DNA from: Burkholderiales bacterium
GTDB taxonomy: Bacteria; Pseudomonadota; Gammaproteobacteria; Burkholderiales; SG8-41
Assembly: GCA_005800795.1 (NCBI GenBank)
Contig: SYEN01000213.1
Span: 1-10,686, forward strand
Direction: 5' to 3'
Length of the DNA stretch: 10,686 nucleotides
The notes beneath the pieces are model-generated. The model was not told the origin of the DNA and ran no database searches. It worked only from the letters and a program-made list of their open reading frames with translations. The translations under genes and the position numbers were made by a program. Numbering within the stretch: the stretch's first letter is position 1; each line of letters begins with the position of its first letter. Of this stretch, positions 4,719-10,686 are shown piece by piece.

Positions 4719-6257
4719 ATGTTCAATAAAAACAATTACTTACAAAATTATCGCTGCGCGTTGGTGGCTTTCGCGGCGTGGCTGCTTATGTCGCCGCTCG
4801 CGCCGCAAGTCTTGGCGGGTGAAGCCGTCACGATTGGCTCCAAGCGCTTCACCGAGTCTTACATCCTCGGTGAAATTCTCACCCAGCGCATGCAAAAAGA
4901 CGCGGGGGCGAGCGTCACGCACAAGCAGGGTTTGGGCAATACTGCGATACTTTTTGCTGCGCTGAAAAGCGGCGCGATTGATGTTTACCCCGATTACACC
5001 GGCACGCTGGCGTTTGAGTTGCTGGGTCTGAAGGCGGTGCCGCCATTGCCGGAACTGAATGCGGCGTTGGCGGCGCACGGGTTGGCAGTGAGCGCACCGC
5101 TGGGGTTCGGCAATTCCTATGCGCTGGCGATGACAGCTGAACAGGCTGCTGCGGTGGGTGTGGCGAATATTTCTGATTTATCTAAGCACGTGAATTTACG
5201 CTTTGGCTTGTCTGCGGAATTTCTGAATCGCAAAGATGGCTGGCCTGCGCTGCGCGCGGCGTATGGCTTGGCGGCGCAACCGGTGGGGCTGGATCATGGT
5301 CTTGCCTATGAGGCGATCAAGGGCGGTCGCATTGATGTGATGGATGTCTACACAACAGACGCCAAGCTCGGCCGTTATGGCTTGAAAGTGTTGGCCGATG
5401 ATCGCGCGTTTTTTCCGCCGTATGAAGCGGTACTGGTTTACCGAACCGATTTGCCATCACGCGCGCCCGCGGCGTTTCGCGCGGTACAGGCGATGGCGGG
5501 TGGTATTTCTGCGGTCGCGATGATGCGCATGAACGCGGCGGCCGAGCTGGATGGACAGCCGTTTGCCCAAGTGGCGGCGGATTTTGTGGGCGGCGTGCAG
5601 ACCGCGGCCACAGCACAGACGCGGCCCGGCGTGCTGGAACGATTGTTCGCCGCTGATTTCTGGCGACTCACGCTGGAGCATTGCGTGTTGGTGTTTGCTG
5701 CGCTGGCGTTGAGTGTGGGTGTGGGCGTGCCGCTGGGCGTGTGGGCCGCACGTTCGCGGACGGCACGGCCCTGGATACTCGGCGTCACAGGGGTGTTACA
5801 GACGATCCCGGCGTTGGCACTGCTGGCGTTTCTGATTGCAGCGCTGGGGCGAATTGGCATGGTGCCGGCGGTGGTGGCGCTGTTTTTGTATGGCCTGCTG
5901 CCCATCGTGCGCAATACTGAGGCTGGGCTGGCTGGCGTCACCGGCGGCATGCGGCGTGCGGGGCAGGCGCTGGGTCTGCGTGATGGCGCGGTGATGCAGT
6001 TAATCGAGCTGCCGCTGGCGCTGCCGTCGGTGCTGGCAGGTGTGAAAATTTCGGCGGTGATCAATGTCGGCACGGCCACCATCGCGGCATTTATCGGCGC
6101 GGGCGGCTACGGCGAGCGCATCGTCGCCGGGCTGGCTGTGAACGACCATGCCATGATGCTGGCCGGGGCGATACCGGCGGCTGTTCTCGCACTGGCCATT
6201 CAGGGTACATTCGAAGCGGCGGAACGGCGTCTGCACTCGCCCGTTTCTACGTTGTGA
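4719..6257 (+). CDS. Glycine betaine/choline-type ABC transporter, fused substrate-binding and permease protein
   Basis: A 512-residue inner-membrane and periplasmic fusion of the OpuB/OpuC/ProWX class. Seen: a signal-peptide-like N-terminus ending near QVLAGEA (30-36); an OpuAC-type binding domain (about 36-290) starting VTIGSKRFTESYILGEIL, with GLGNTAILFAALKSGAIDVYPDYTGT (71-96) and IDVMDVYTTDAKL (205-217); then a permease domain (about 316-505) with five or so hydrophobic segments and the EAA loop EAGLAGVTGGMRRAGQALGL (401-420) ending in the LPLALPSVLAG motif, where an ATPase would dock. The GSKRFTES and DVYPDYTGT blocks are typical of receptors for quaternary ammonium compounds; related systems also take carnitine or ergothioneine, so the ligand is open. 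The permease needs a ProV/OpuCA-type ATPase, and none is encoded in the window. The start at 4719 has no clear ribosome binding site and a palindrome directly upstream. Confidence 0.9.
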   Translation: MFNKNNYLQNYRCALVAFAAWLLMSPLAPQVLAGEAVTIGSKRFTESYILGEILTQRMQKDAGASVTHKQGLGNTAILFAALKSGAIDVYPDYTGTLAFELLGLKAVPPLPELNAALAAHGLAVSAPLGFGNSYALAMTAEQAAAVGVANISDLSKHVNLRFGLSAEFLNRKDGWPALRAAYGLAAQPVGLDHGLAYEAIKGGRIDVMDVYTTDAKLGRYGLKVLADDRAFFPPYEAVLVYRTDLPSRAPAAFRAVQAMAGGISAVAMMRMNAAAELDGQPFAQVAADFVGGVQTAATAQTRPGVLERLFAADFWRLTLEHCVLVFAALALSVGVGVPLGVWAARSRTARPWILGVTGVLQTIPALALLAFLIAALGRIGMVPAVVALFLYGLLPIVRNTEAGLAGVTGGMRRAGQALGLRDGAVMQLIELPLALPSVLAGVKISAVINVGTATIAAFIGAGGYGERIVAGLAVNDHAMMLAGAIPAAVLALAIQGTFEAAERRLHSPVSTL

Positions 6258-6529
6258 ACTTTGCCGGGCTCGGGTACGTGTTTCATCAGCTTTCAGCTGC
6301 TTTCTGTGAACTTATTTTGATCGAACCGGTCTTTGGCATGGTGTTCGTATTGGCCTGAAGTGGTTTGAATATTCGCGCAAATCAAGCGTTTTGGGGCGAT
6401 TTGGGCGCTCAGGTTCGGTATACTTCCGGTTTGCGCAGCGCGCGTTAGCGTTGGCACCCGGTGGACATCCGGTAGAAATGATGGGCAGCCTGAACAACAA
6501 CGAAAATAACCCGTGCGGGAATCCCATTC
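6258..6529 (+). promoter_or_regulatory. Upstream region of rpoE with weak promoter candidates
   Basis: A 272-bp gap without a gene. The motif GTGAACTT, resembling the sigma-E -35 element GGAACTT, occurs at 6254-6261 and 6306-6313. The second is followed after 16 nt by TCTTTG (6330-6335), a poor match to a sigma-E -10 element, and would allow autoregulation as known for rpoE operons. A TATACT box (6419-6424) could be a housekeeping -10, though its -35 is weak. I see no terminator for the ABC transporter gene here. Candidate elements only. Confidence 0.3.
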
Positions 6530-7129
6530 ATGAGTGACCGCGAAATCGACCAGCAATTGGTCGAACGCGCGCAACGCGGCGACAAGCAGGCTTTCGAGCT
6601 GCTGGTGGCGAAGTATCAACGCAAGTTGATCCGGCTGCTGTCCCGTTTTATCCGGGACGCAACGGAGGTGGAGGATGTGGCGCAGGAAGCCTTTATTAAA
6701 GCCTATCGCGCGCTGCCGAATTTCCGCGGCGATAGTGCTTTTTACACTTGGCTTTACCGCATAGGCATCAATACCGCCAAGAATTATCTGGTGGCGTCGG
6801 GGCGTCGTGCGCCGACGTCCACTGCGATGGACGCCGAGGAGGCGGAAGACCTAGGCGAGACAGAATTGCTGCAGGATTTGAATACCCCGGAAAATCTGAT
6901 GATGAGCCGCCAGGTGGCCGACTCGGTGAACCAAACGCTGGAAAAGTTGCCAGAGGATTTGCGCACCGCGATCTCGCTGCGGGAGATGGAGGGCCTCAGC
7001 TACGAGGAAATTGCCGAAGTCATGAATTGTCCCATCGGCACGGTGCGCTCGCGGATTTTCCGGGCGCGGGAAGCCATTGCAACAGAGTTAAGACCCCGGC
7101 TCGGAACGGGCAAAGACAAGAGGTGGTGA
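6530..7129 (+). CDS. rpoE: RNA polymerase sigma factor RpoE (sigma-E / AlgU)
   Basis: A 199-residue group 4 (extracytoplasmic function) sigma factor that directs RNA polymerase to envelope-stress promoters. Seen: the N-terminus DQQLVERAQRGDKQAFELLV; region 2 (about 25-90) with YQRKLIRLLSRFIRDATEVEDVAQE and FRGDSAFYTWLYRIGINTAKNYL, the core-binding and -10-recognition segments; an acidic linker (101-118); and region 4.2 with LREMEGLSYEEIAEVM (150-165) and NCPIGTVRSRIFRAREAI (166-183), the -35-binding helix-turn-helix. Length is normal for E. coli RpoE and Pseudomonas AlgU. GCGGGA about 9 nt upstream can serve as ribosome binding site. The stop codon is one base from the rseA start, so sigma factor and anti-sigma factor are made together. 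Activity is expected to be held by RseA and released by regulated proteolysis. Confidence 0.97.
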   Translation: MSDREIDQQLVERAQRGDKQAFELLVAKYQRKLIRLLSRFIRDATEVEDVAQEAFIKAYRALPNFRGDSAFYTWLYRIGINTAKNYLVASGRRAPTSTAMDAEEAEDLGETELLQDLNTPENLMMSRQVADSVNQTLEKLPEDLRTAISLREMEGLSYEEIAEVMNCPIGTVRSRIFRAREAIATELRPRLGTGKDKRW

Positions 7130-7130
7130 G

Positions 7131-7736
7131 ATGCAAGCTGTAGATCGTCTGGAACATGTATCAAGTCTGGTGGATGGCGAGCTGGCCGCTGAAGAGGCCG
7201 TGCGTGAAATCGGGCGTATCAAGGCGGCTGATGATACGGTCAGGCGCGATGCGTGGGATGCTTACCATTTGATTGGCGATGTTTTGCGAGATGGCGCGGC
7301 GGGCGCACCGGCGGCGAGTGCCGGATTCTCCGCGCGCTTTAGCGAAAGGCTGGCGCAAGAGCCTACCGTGATTGCGCCGGCTGCCGCGCGTGAACTGGCC
7401 GCCAGGCCGGTCACTAACTCAAAAGGACGCTGGCAGACCTACGCCATGTCCGCCGCCGCTTCGCTGGCAGCGGTGGCGGTTGTGGGCTGGATGGCGCTTC
7501 CGAATAATTCCGGTAGCAAGCCCGCCGGTGAATTGGCAAAGGCGCCCGCCGCCGCACAGCCGCAAGTTGCTGCGGTGCCACCGCAAACGGCTACCGCGCT
7601 GGTGGCCGCCGCGAAGCCCACGCCTGCAACCGAGCATGTGCATGAATATTTACTTGCTCATCAGGGTATTTCGCCGAGCACCGCGTTTCAGGGTGTTGCG
7701 CCCTATGTGCGCACTGTATCGGGCGCGGGCAACTGA
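7131..7736 (+). CDS. rseA: Sigma-E anti-sigma factor RseA (MucA-like)
   Basis: A 201-residue single-pass inner-membrane protein that sequesters sigma-E. Seen: a cytoplasmic N-terminal domain with EHVSSLVDGELAAEEA (8-23) and DAWDAYHLIGDVLR (40-53), matching the RseA/MucA sigma-binding domain; one transmembrane segment at about 104-123; then a periplasmic Ala/Pro/Gln-rich linker (131-168) and a conserved C-terminal block EYLLAHQGISPSTAFQGVAPYVRTV (172-196), where RseB is expected to bind. Stress cleaves the protein in the membrane-proximal periplasmic part and then in the membrane, freeing sigma-E. Start supported by GAGG 9 nt before the ATG, with the TGA-G-ATG junction to rpoE giving translational coupling. 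Sequence outside the conserved blocks is low in complexity, as usual for betaproteobacterial members. Confidence 0.93.
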   Translation: MQAVDRLEHVSSLVDGELAAEEAVREIGRIKAADDTVRRDAWDAYHLIGDVLRDGAAGAPAASAGFSARFSERLAQEPTVIAPAAARELAARPVTNSKGRWQTYAMSAAASLAAVAVVGWMALPNNSGSKPAGELAKAPAAAQPQVAAVPPQTATALVAAAKPTPATEHVHEYLLAHQGISPSTAFQGVAPYVRTVSGAGN

Positions 7737-7765
7737 CTTTGCAAGCGGTGCATAAGAAATACACC

Positions 7766-8812
7766 ATGACATTCCGGCTGGCGGCCGTTGCCGCCGTGGC
7801 GGCGTTCACAACGGCGCACGTCTATGCGCAAGACGTGGGCGCGCCCAATGTGTCTAACGCGCCAAACGTTTCTACTGGCCCCTCCGCGCTGGAATGGCTG
7901 AAAAAAATCGCTGATTCTTCACGCACCATCAGTTACACCGGCACGTTCGTTTATCAGCACGGCAGCCGCGTCGAAACTTCGCGCGTGGTGCATTACGTGA
8001 ATCCGGCGGGCGGCGTGTTCGAGCGGCTTGAAACGCTGGACGGGCCACCGCGAGAAATCGTGCGGGCCAATGATCACGTCACCGCGTATATCCCGGATGC
8101 GCGCGTGGTGCTGATCGAGCGCCGCAGCACGCGTCACATGCCGCTTATGCTGCCGGAGAAGCTGTCCGATTTGACACAGCACTACGAAATCAAAAAACAC
8201 GGCATGGATCGTATGGGTGGTTTTGAATGCGTGTGGATCGGCGTGGCACCCAGGGACAAGCTGCGCTACGGTCGCAAATTTTGTGCGGAACTGGAATCAG
8301 GTTTGCCGCTGCGCGCGCAGGTGTTTAACGAGAATTCGCAAGTCATTGAATCTTTTGGGTTTTCTCAATTGACGTTGGGTGGAAAATTTAATCGCGATCA
8401 AGTGACTTCAAAGTATGAACAGCGCGCTGCGACGCAGAAATGGCGCGTTGACCGTTCCGCGCTCGACGTGATGGAGCAGGCGGCCGATACCGGCTGGACT
8501 GTTGCCAATCTACCGGCGGGGTTCCGCAAATCGATGGAAGTGAAACGCACCATTGCTGGCCGCACAGTGGCAATGCCGCATCTGGTGTTTTCGGATGGGC
8601 TCGCAGCCATTTCCATTTTTGTTGAGCCGAAATTGCGTGAGCTGACCGGCAAGCCCTTGACGAATCAGGGTGCCGTGCATATCTACAAGCGTGTCGTCGG
8701 TGAGCAGATCATCACGGTGCTGGGCGAAGCGCCCGCCGCGACCGTGATGCAAGTCGGCAATTCCATGGAAACCAAAAGCGCTTTGGGTACCTCCAACATT
8801 GCGCCCAAGTAG
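7766..8812 (+). CDS. rseB: Periplasmic sigma-E regulator RseB (MucB-like)
   Basis: A 348-residue periplasmic protein of the MucB/RseB family that binds the periplasmic part of RseA and protects it from proteolysis until off-pathway lipopolysaccharide or lipoproteins are sensed. Seen: signal peptide MTFRLAAVAAVAAFTTAHVYAQ; a large N-terminal lipid-binding-like domain from ALEWLKKIADSSRTISYTGT through FVYQHG, FERLETLDGPPREIVR and YGRKFCAELESGLPLRAQVF; and a smaller C-terminal domain ending in the AVHIYKRVVGEQIITVLGEAP region. I chose ATG 7766; in-frame GTG 7748 would give an N-terminus with two extra lysines (MHKKYTMTF) and is nearly as plausible, while TTG 7739 is less likely. None has a strong ribosome binding site, and the gene starts only 11-29 bp after rseA, so coupling is likely. 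A short repeat APNVSNAPNVS lies just after the signal peptide. Confidence 0.92.
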   Translation: MTFRLAAVAAVAAFTTAHVYAQDVGAPNVSNAPNVSTGPSALEWLKKIADSSRTISYTGTFVYQHGSRVETSRVVHYVNPAGGVFERLETLDGPPREIVRANDHVTAYIPDARVVLIERRSTRHMPLMLPEKLSDLTQHYEIKKHGMDRMGGFECVWIGVAPRDKLRYGRKFCAELESGLPLRAQVFNENSQVIESFGFSQLTLGGKFNRDQVTSKYEQRAATQKWRVDRSALDVMEQAADTGWTVANLPAGFRKSMEVKRTIAGRTVAMPHLVFSDGLAAISIFVEPKLRELTGKPLTNQGAVHIYKRVVGEQIITVLGEAPAATVMQVGNSMETKSALGTSNIAPK

Positions 8813-8855
8813 TACACGCCACACACAAAACCACCGGGTAAATTCAGGAGACCCC

Positions 8856-10274
8856 ATGCTCAGAAAAGTTCTTATCCTCTTGTGCTTCATGGCGCCTGCC
8901 GCGTTTTTGGTGCCTGGCCCGGCGCAAGGGCAGTTGCCGGATTTCACTGACCTGGTGGAAAAACAGGGTCCGGCGGTGGTCAACATCAGTACCACGCAGG
9001 GTGGCGCACGCAATCCGCTGGCGCAACAGATGCCCAACGTTCCGGAGGATGATCCGTTTTTCGAATTCTTCCGCCGCTTTGCGCCCAACACGCCGGGGCA
9101 ACCACGCGAGTTTCAGTCGCAATCGTTGGGATCAGGCTTTGTGGTCAGCGCGGATGGTTACATCATGACCAACGCGCATGTGGTGGCATCCGCGGATGAA
9201 ATCACCGTGCGGCTGACTGACAAGCGTGAATTCAAGGCGCGCGTGATCGGCTCAGACCGGCGCACTGATGTTGCGCTGATCAAGATCGAAGCCACAGGGC
9301 TGCCGGTGGTTAAATTTGGCGATCCGGCGCGGTTGAAGGTGGGTGAGTGGGTGGTGGCCATCGGTTCGCCGTTCGGTTTTGAAAACACCGTGACCAAGGG
9401 CATCGTCAGTGCCAAGGGCCGCTCGCTGCCGCAGGAGAATTTCGTGCCGTTCATTCAAACCGACGTGGCGGTGAATCCCGGTAATTCCGGCGGGCCGCTG
9501 TTCAACATGCGCGGTGAAGTGATCGGCATCAATTCGCAAATTTACAGCCGTACCGGCGGGTTCATGGGCCTGTCGTTCGCGATACCGATCGATGTCGCCA
9601 ACGACATTTCTCAGCAGTTGCGTACAGCCGGCAAGGTGACACGCGGGCGTATCGGCGTGGTGATACAGCCCGTGACCAAAGAGCTCGCGGATGGTTTTGG
9701 CTTGCCCAAGCCGCAGGGCGCGCTGGTGAATTCTGTCGAAAAGGGCGGGCCGGCTGAGAAAGCGGGAATCGAGCCCGGTGACGTCATCCTGCGTTTTGAC
9801 GGCAAGCCGATTGCTTCAAACGAAGACCTGCCGCGCATCGTTGGCGCGACCCGGCCTGGCAACAAGGTTACGGCGCAAGTGTGGCGCAATAAGGCGTCTC
9901 GCGATGTGCAGGTGGTTGTCACGGAAATGCCCGACGATACGCGCGCTGCCCGCGTCGGCCGCGGACAACAAAAGCCGCCAGCGGCCGCGCCCACAGTGTA
10001 TGGCATGAGCCTTACCGATCTCACCGATGCGCAAAAGAAGGAACTCAAGGTTGAACACGGCGTAATGGTGGGCGAGGTGCAGGGTGCCGGAGCACGCGCC
10101 GGCGTGCGTAAGGGTGACGTAATTCTCGCAGTCAACAATCAGGATGTGAAATCGGTCGAAGCGTTCAATCAAATGATGGGGCAATTCGACAAGGGACGCA
10201 TTGTCGCCTTGCTGGTGCGGCGTAGCGGAAATTCGATCTACCTGCCTTTCAGACTGGACGCTGGCGGTAACTAA
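8856..10274 (+). CDS. degP: Periplasmic serine protease/chaperone, DegP/DegQ/MucD type (HtrA family)
   Basis: A 472-residue HtrA protease that degrades or refolds damaged envelope proteins and is the classical effector of the sigma-E response. Seen: signal peptide MLRKVLILLCFMAPAAFLVP with cleavage near residue 25; a trypsin-like domain with the catalytic triad His108 (in TNAHVV), Asp138 (in RRTDVALIKI) and Ser211 (in NPGNSGGPLF); first PDZ domain about 263-358 (GRIGVVIQPVTKELADGFGL, GPAEKAGIEPGDVIL); second PDZ domain about 381-466 (GARAGVRKGDVILAVN). ATG 8856 is chosen because CAGGAG lies 5 nt upstream and the signal peptide begins there; an ATG at 8799 lies within rseB. It sits 43 bp after rseB, matching the Pseudomonas muc and betaproteobacterial layouts, hence mucD is an alternative name. 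The stop overlaps the next gene's start (TAATG). Confidence 0.96.
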   Translation: MLRKVLILLCFMAPAAFLVPGPAQGQLPDFTDLVEKQGPAVVNISTTQGGARNPLAQQMPNVPEDDPFFEFFRRFAPNTPGQPREFQSQSLGSGFVVSADGYIMTNAHVVASADEITVRLTDKREFKARVIGSDRRTDVALIKIEATGLPVVKFGDPARLKVGEWVVAIGSPFGFENTVTKGIVSAKGRSLPQENFVPFIQTDVAVNPGNSGGPLFNMRGEVIGINSQIYSRTGGFMGLSFAIPIDVANDISQQLRTAGKVTRGRIGVVIQPVTKELADGFGLPKPQGALVNSVEKGGPAEKAGIEPGDVILRFDGKPIASNEDLPRIVGATRPGNKVTAQVWRNKASRDVQVVVTEMPDDTRAARVGRGQQKPPAAAPTVYGMSLTDLTDAQKKELKVEHGVMVGEVQGAGARAGVRKGDVILAVNNQDVKSVEAFNQMMGQFDKGRIVALLVRRSGNSIYLPFRLDAGGN

Positions 10275-10525
10275 TGGCGGCAGAGTGCGTGCTGACAGTT
10301 TACGCACGCACCTACTGCCATCTGTGTGACGACATGATTGCGGCCCTGCAAGCCTTGCAGGGCCGTTTTTCATTCCAGATTTGCGTGGTGGATGTGGACA
10401 GCGATGCCGCGCTTGAGGCACGTTATGGCGAGCTGGTGCCGGTGCTGGAGGCCGAGGGGCGCAAGCTGTGCCACTATTTTTTGGACGAGGCGGTTGTTAC
10501 GGACTTCCTTGCAAAAATGCGATAA
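10274..10525 (+). CDS. Glutaredoxin-like small protein with CxxC motif
   Basis: An 83-residue protein of the glutaredoxin-like family (the DUF836 type), found next to degP/mucD and lepA in many betaproteobacteria. Seen: a first beta strand LTVYART, the redox motif YCHLC with Cys15 and Cys18 at the start of helix 1, an FQICVVDVDSD strand (35-44), the ELVPVL segment with the cis-proline at about 56 typical of the thioredoxin fold, and a final short helix. A third cysteine, C66, lies in GRKLCHYFLDE. It likely handles thiol-disulphide exchange; there is no signal peptide, so it acts in the cytoplasm. Its ATG overlaps the degP stop by one base (TAATG), so translation is probably coupled. A strong terminator-like hairpin lies within its coding sequence at codons 23-33. 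Confidence 0.88.
   Translation: MAAECVLTVYARTYCHLCDDMIAALQALQGRFSFQICVVDVDSDAALEARYGELVPVLEAEGRKLCHYFLDEAVVTDFLAKMR
10341..10370 (+). terminator. Intrinsic-terminator-like hairpin inside the glutaredoxin-like gene
   Basis: A perfect 11-bp stem, CGGCCCTGCAA (10341-10351) and TTGCAGGGCCG (10355-10365), with a 3-nt loop GCC, is followed directly by TTTTT (10366-10370). This has every mark of a rho-independent terminator yet lies 67-97 nt into an open gene. Translating ribosomes could cover it; when translation lags, transcription would be expected to stop here. The structure is certain from sequence, its activity is inferred. Confidence 0.65.
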
Positions 10526-10526
10526 A
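10497..10526 (+). promoter_or_regulatory. Candidate promoter at the 3' end of the glutaredoxin-like gene
   Basis: TTACGG (10497-10502), an 18-nt spacer, then TGC-GATAAA (10518-10526), an extended -10-like element. It could drive lepA, although a terminator-like hairpin then falls between it and lepA. Weak evidence. Confidence 0.3.
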
Positions 10527-10570
10527 ATACAAGCGTCTAAAGCATTTGAGCGGTATTGAAGTTTCTCGCT

Positions 10571-10602
10571 GGGCGCCCGGTATCTTGCGTGCGCCCTTTT
10601 TT
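10571..10602 (+). terminator. Intrinsic terminator between the glutaredoxin-like gene and lepA
   Basis: Stem GGGCGC (10571-10576) / GCGCCC (10591-10596) with a 14-nt loop, followed by TTTTTT (10597-10602). It lies 46 bp after the glutaredoxin-like stop and 45 bp before lepA, and probably ends the rpoE operon. The stem is short, so efficiency is uncertain. Confidence 0.6.
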
Positions 10603-10646
10603 GTATCTCGTGTCTTGTTAGTGCCTTCCAGGTTTTGTATTTCGCA

Positions 10647-10686
10647 ATGCAGCACATTCGTAATTTTTCCATCATCGCGCATATCG
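10647..10686 (+). CDS. lepA: Elongation factor 4 (LepA), N-terminal fragment cut by the window edge
   Basis: Thirteen codons are visible, reading MQHIRNFSIIAHI, which matches the conserved start of LepA/EF4 (typically M-x-x-IRNFSIIAHIDHGKST), just before the GTP-binding P-loop that would follow outside the window. LepA is a ribosome-binding translational GTPase. The position directly downstream of the degP/glutaredoxin-like pair matches betaproteobacterial gene order. The nearest ribosome-binding-like sequence, CCAGG (10628-10632), is about 14 nt upstream, so the leader is unusual or the site weak. Confidence 0.88.
   Translation, partial: MQHIRNFSIIAHI

Noticed and set aside
8799..8855. Upstream start for the DegP-type protease at 8799
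   Set aside because: It lies inside rseB, adds residues with no signal-peptide character, and the ATG at 8856 has a strong CAGGAG site.
1..10686. CRISPR array, insertion sequence, phage or toxin-antitoxin genes
   Set aside because: No regularly spaced repeats, transposase or integrase motifs, terminal inverted repeats with duplications, or small paired toxin/antitoxin frames were seen on either strand.

Overview
The window looks like chromosomal DNA of a betaproteobacterium (Burkholderiales or Nitrosomonadales-like). The reasons are the order rpoE-rseA-rseB-degP(mucD)-glutaredoxin-like-lepA, the two Bug-type tripartite tricarboxylate transporter (TTT) binding proteins, and the GC-rich codon use. 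The two halves differ in character: the left ~6.2 kb is accessory (transport and catabolism, with decayed genes) and the right ~4.2 kb is a conserved envelope-stress operon.

Layout. Positions 1-37 are the 3' end of a tRNA (probably tRNA-Arg), followed by its intrinsic terminator. Positions 84-440 hold no convincing gene. On the minus strand, 2312-1350 encodes a Bug binding protein and 1157-441 an RraA-like protein, which has a good-looking promoter of its own. A divergent intergenic region (2313-2414) carries a 15-bp palindrome and a TATAAT box. On the plus strand, a polysaccharide deacetylase/allantoinase-like gene is split near its 5' end by an in-frame TAG. It is followed by a second Bug protein (3338-4321), then by a decayed relic (4354-4653) whose last codons match the C-terminal codons of that Bug gene. 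A 26-bp perfect palindrome lies just before an ABC transporter gene of the choline/betaine (OpuB/OpuC) type, which fuses binding protein and permease and has no ATPase gene beside it.

The right half is one tightly spaced unit: sigma-E (rpoE), its membrane anti-sigma factor (rseA), the periplasmic regulator RseB, and the periplasmic protease/chaperone DegP/MucD. A small CxxC glutaredoxin-like gene overlaps degP by one base, and lepA begins at the right edge. Together these sense and repair misfolded envelope proteins. An almost ideal intrinsic terminator (11-bp perfect stem plus T5) lies inside the glutaredoxin-like coding sequence, and a second terminator lies between that gene and lepA.

I did not find a clearly new multi-gene system. 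The most unusual observations are the amber-split deacetylase, the terminator embedded in a coding sequence, the 26-bp palindrome at a start codon without a clear ribosome binding site, and the binding-protein relic.
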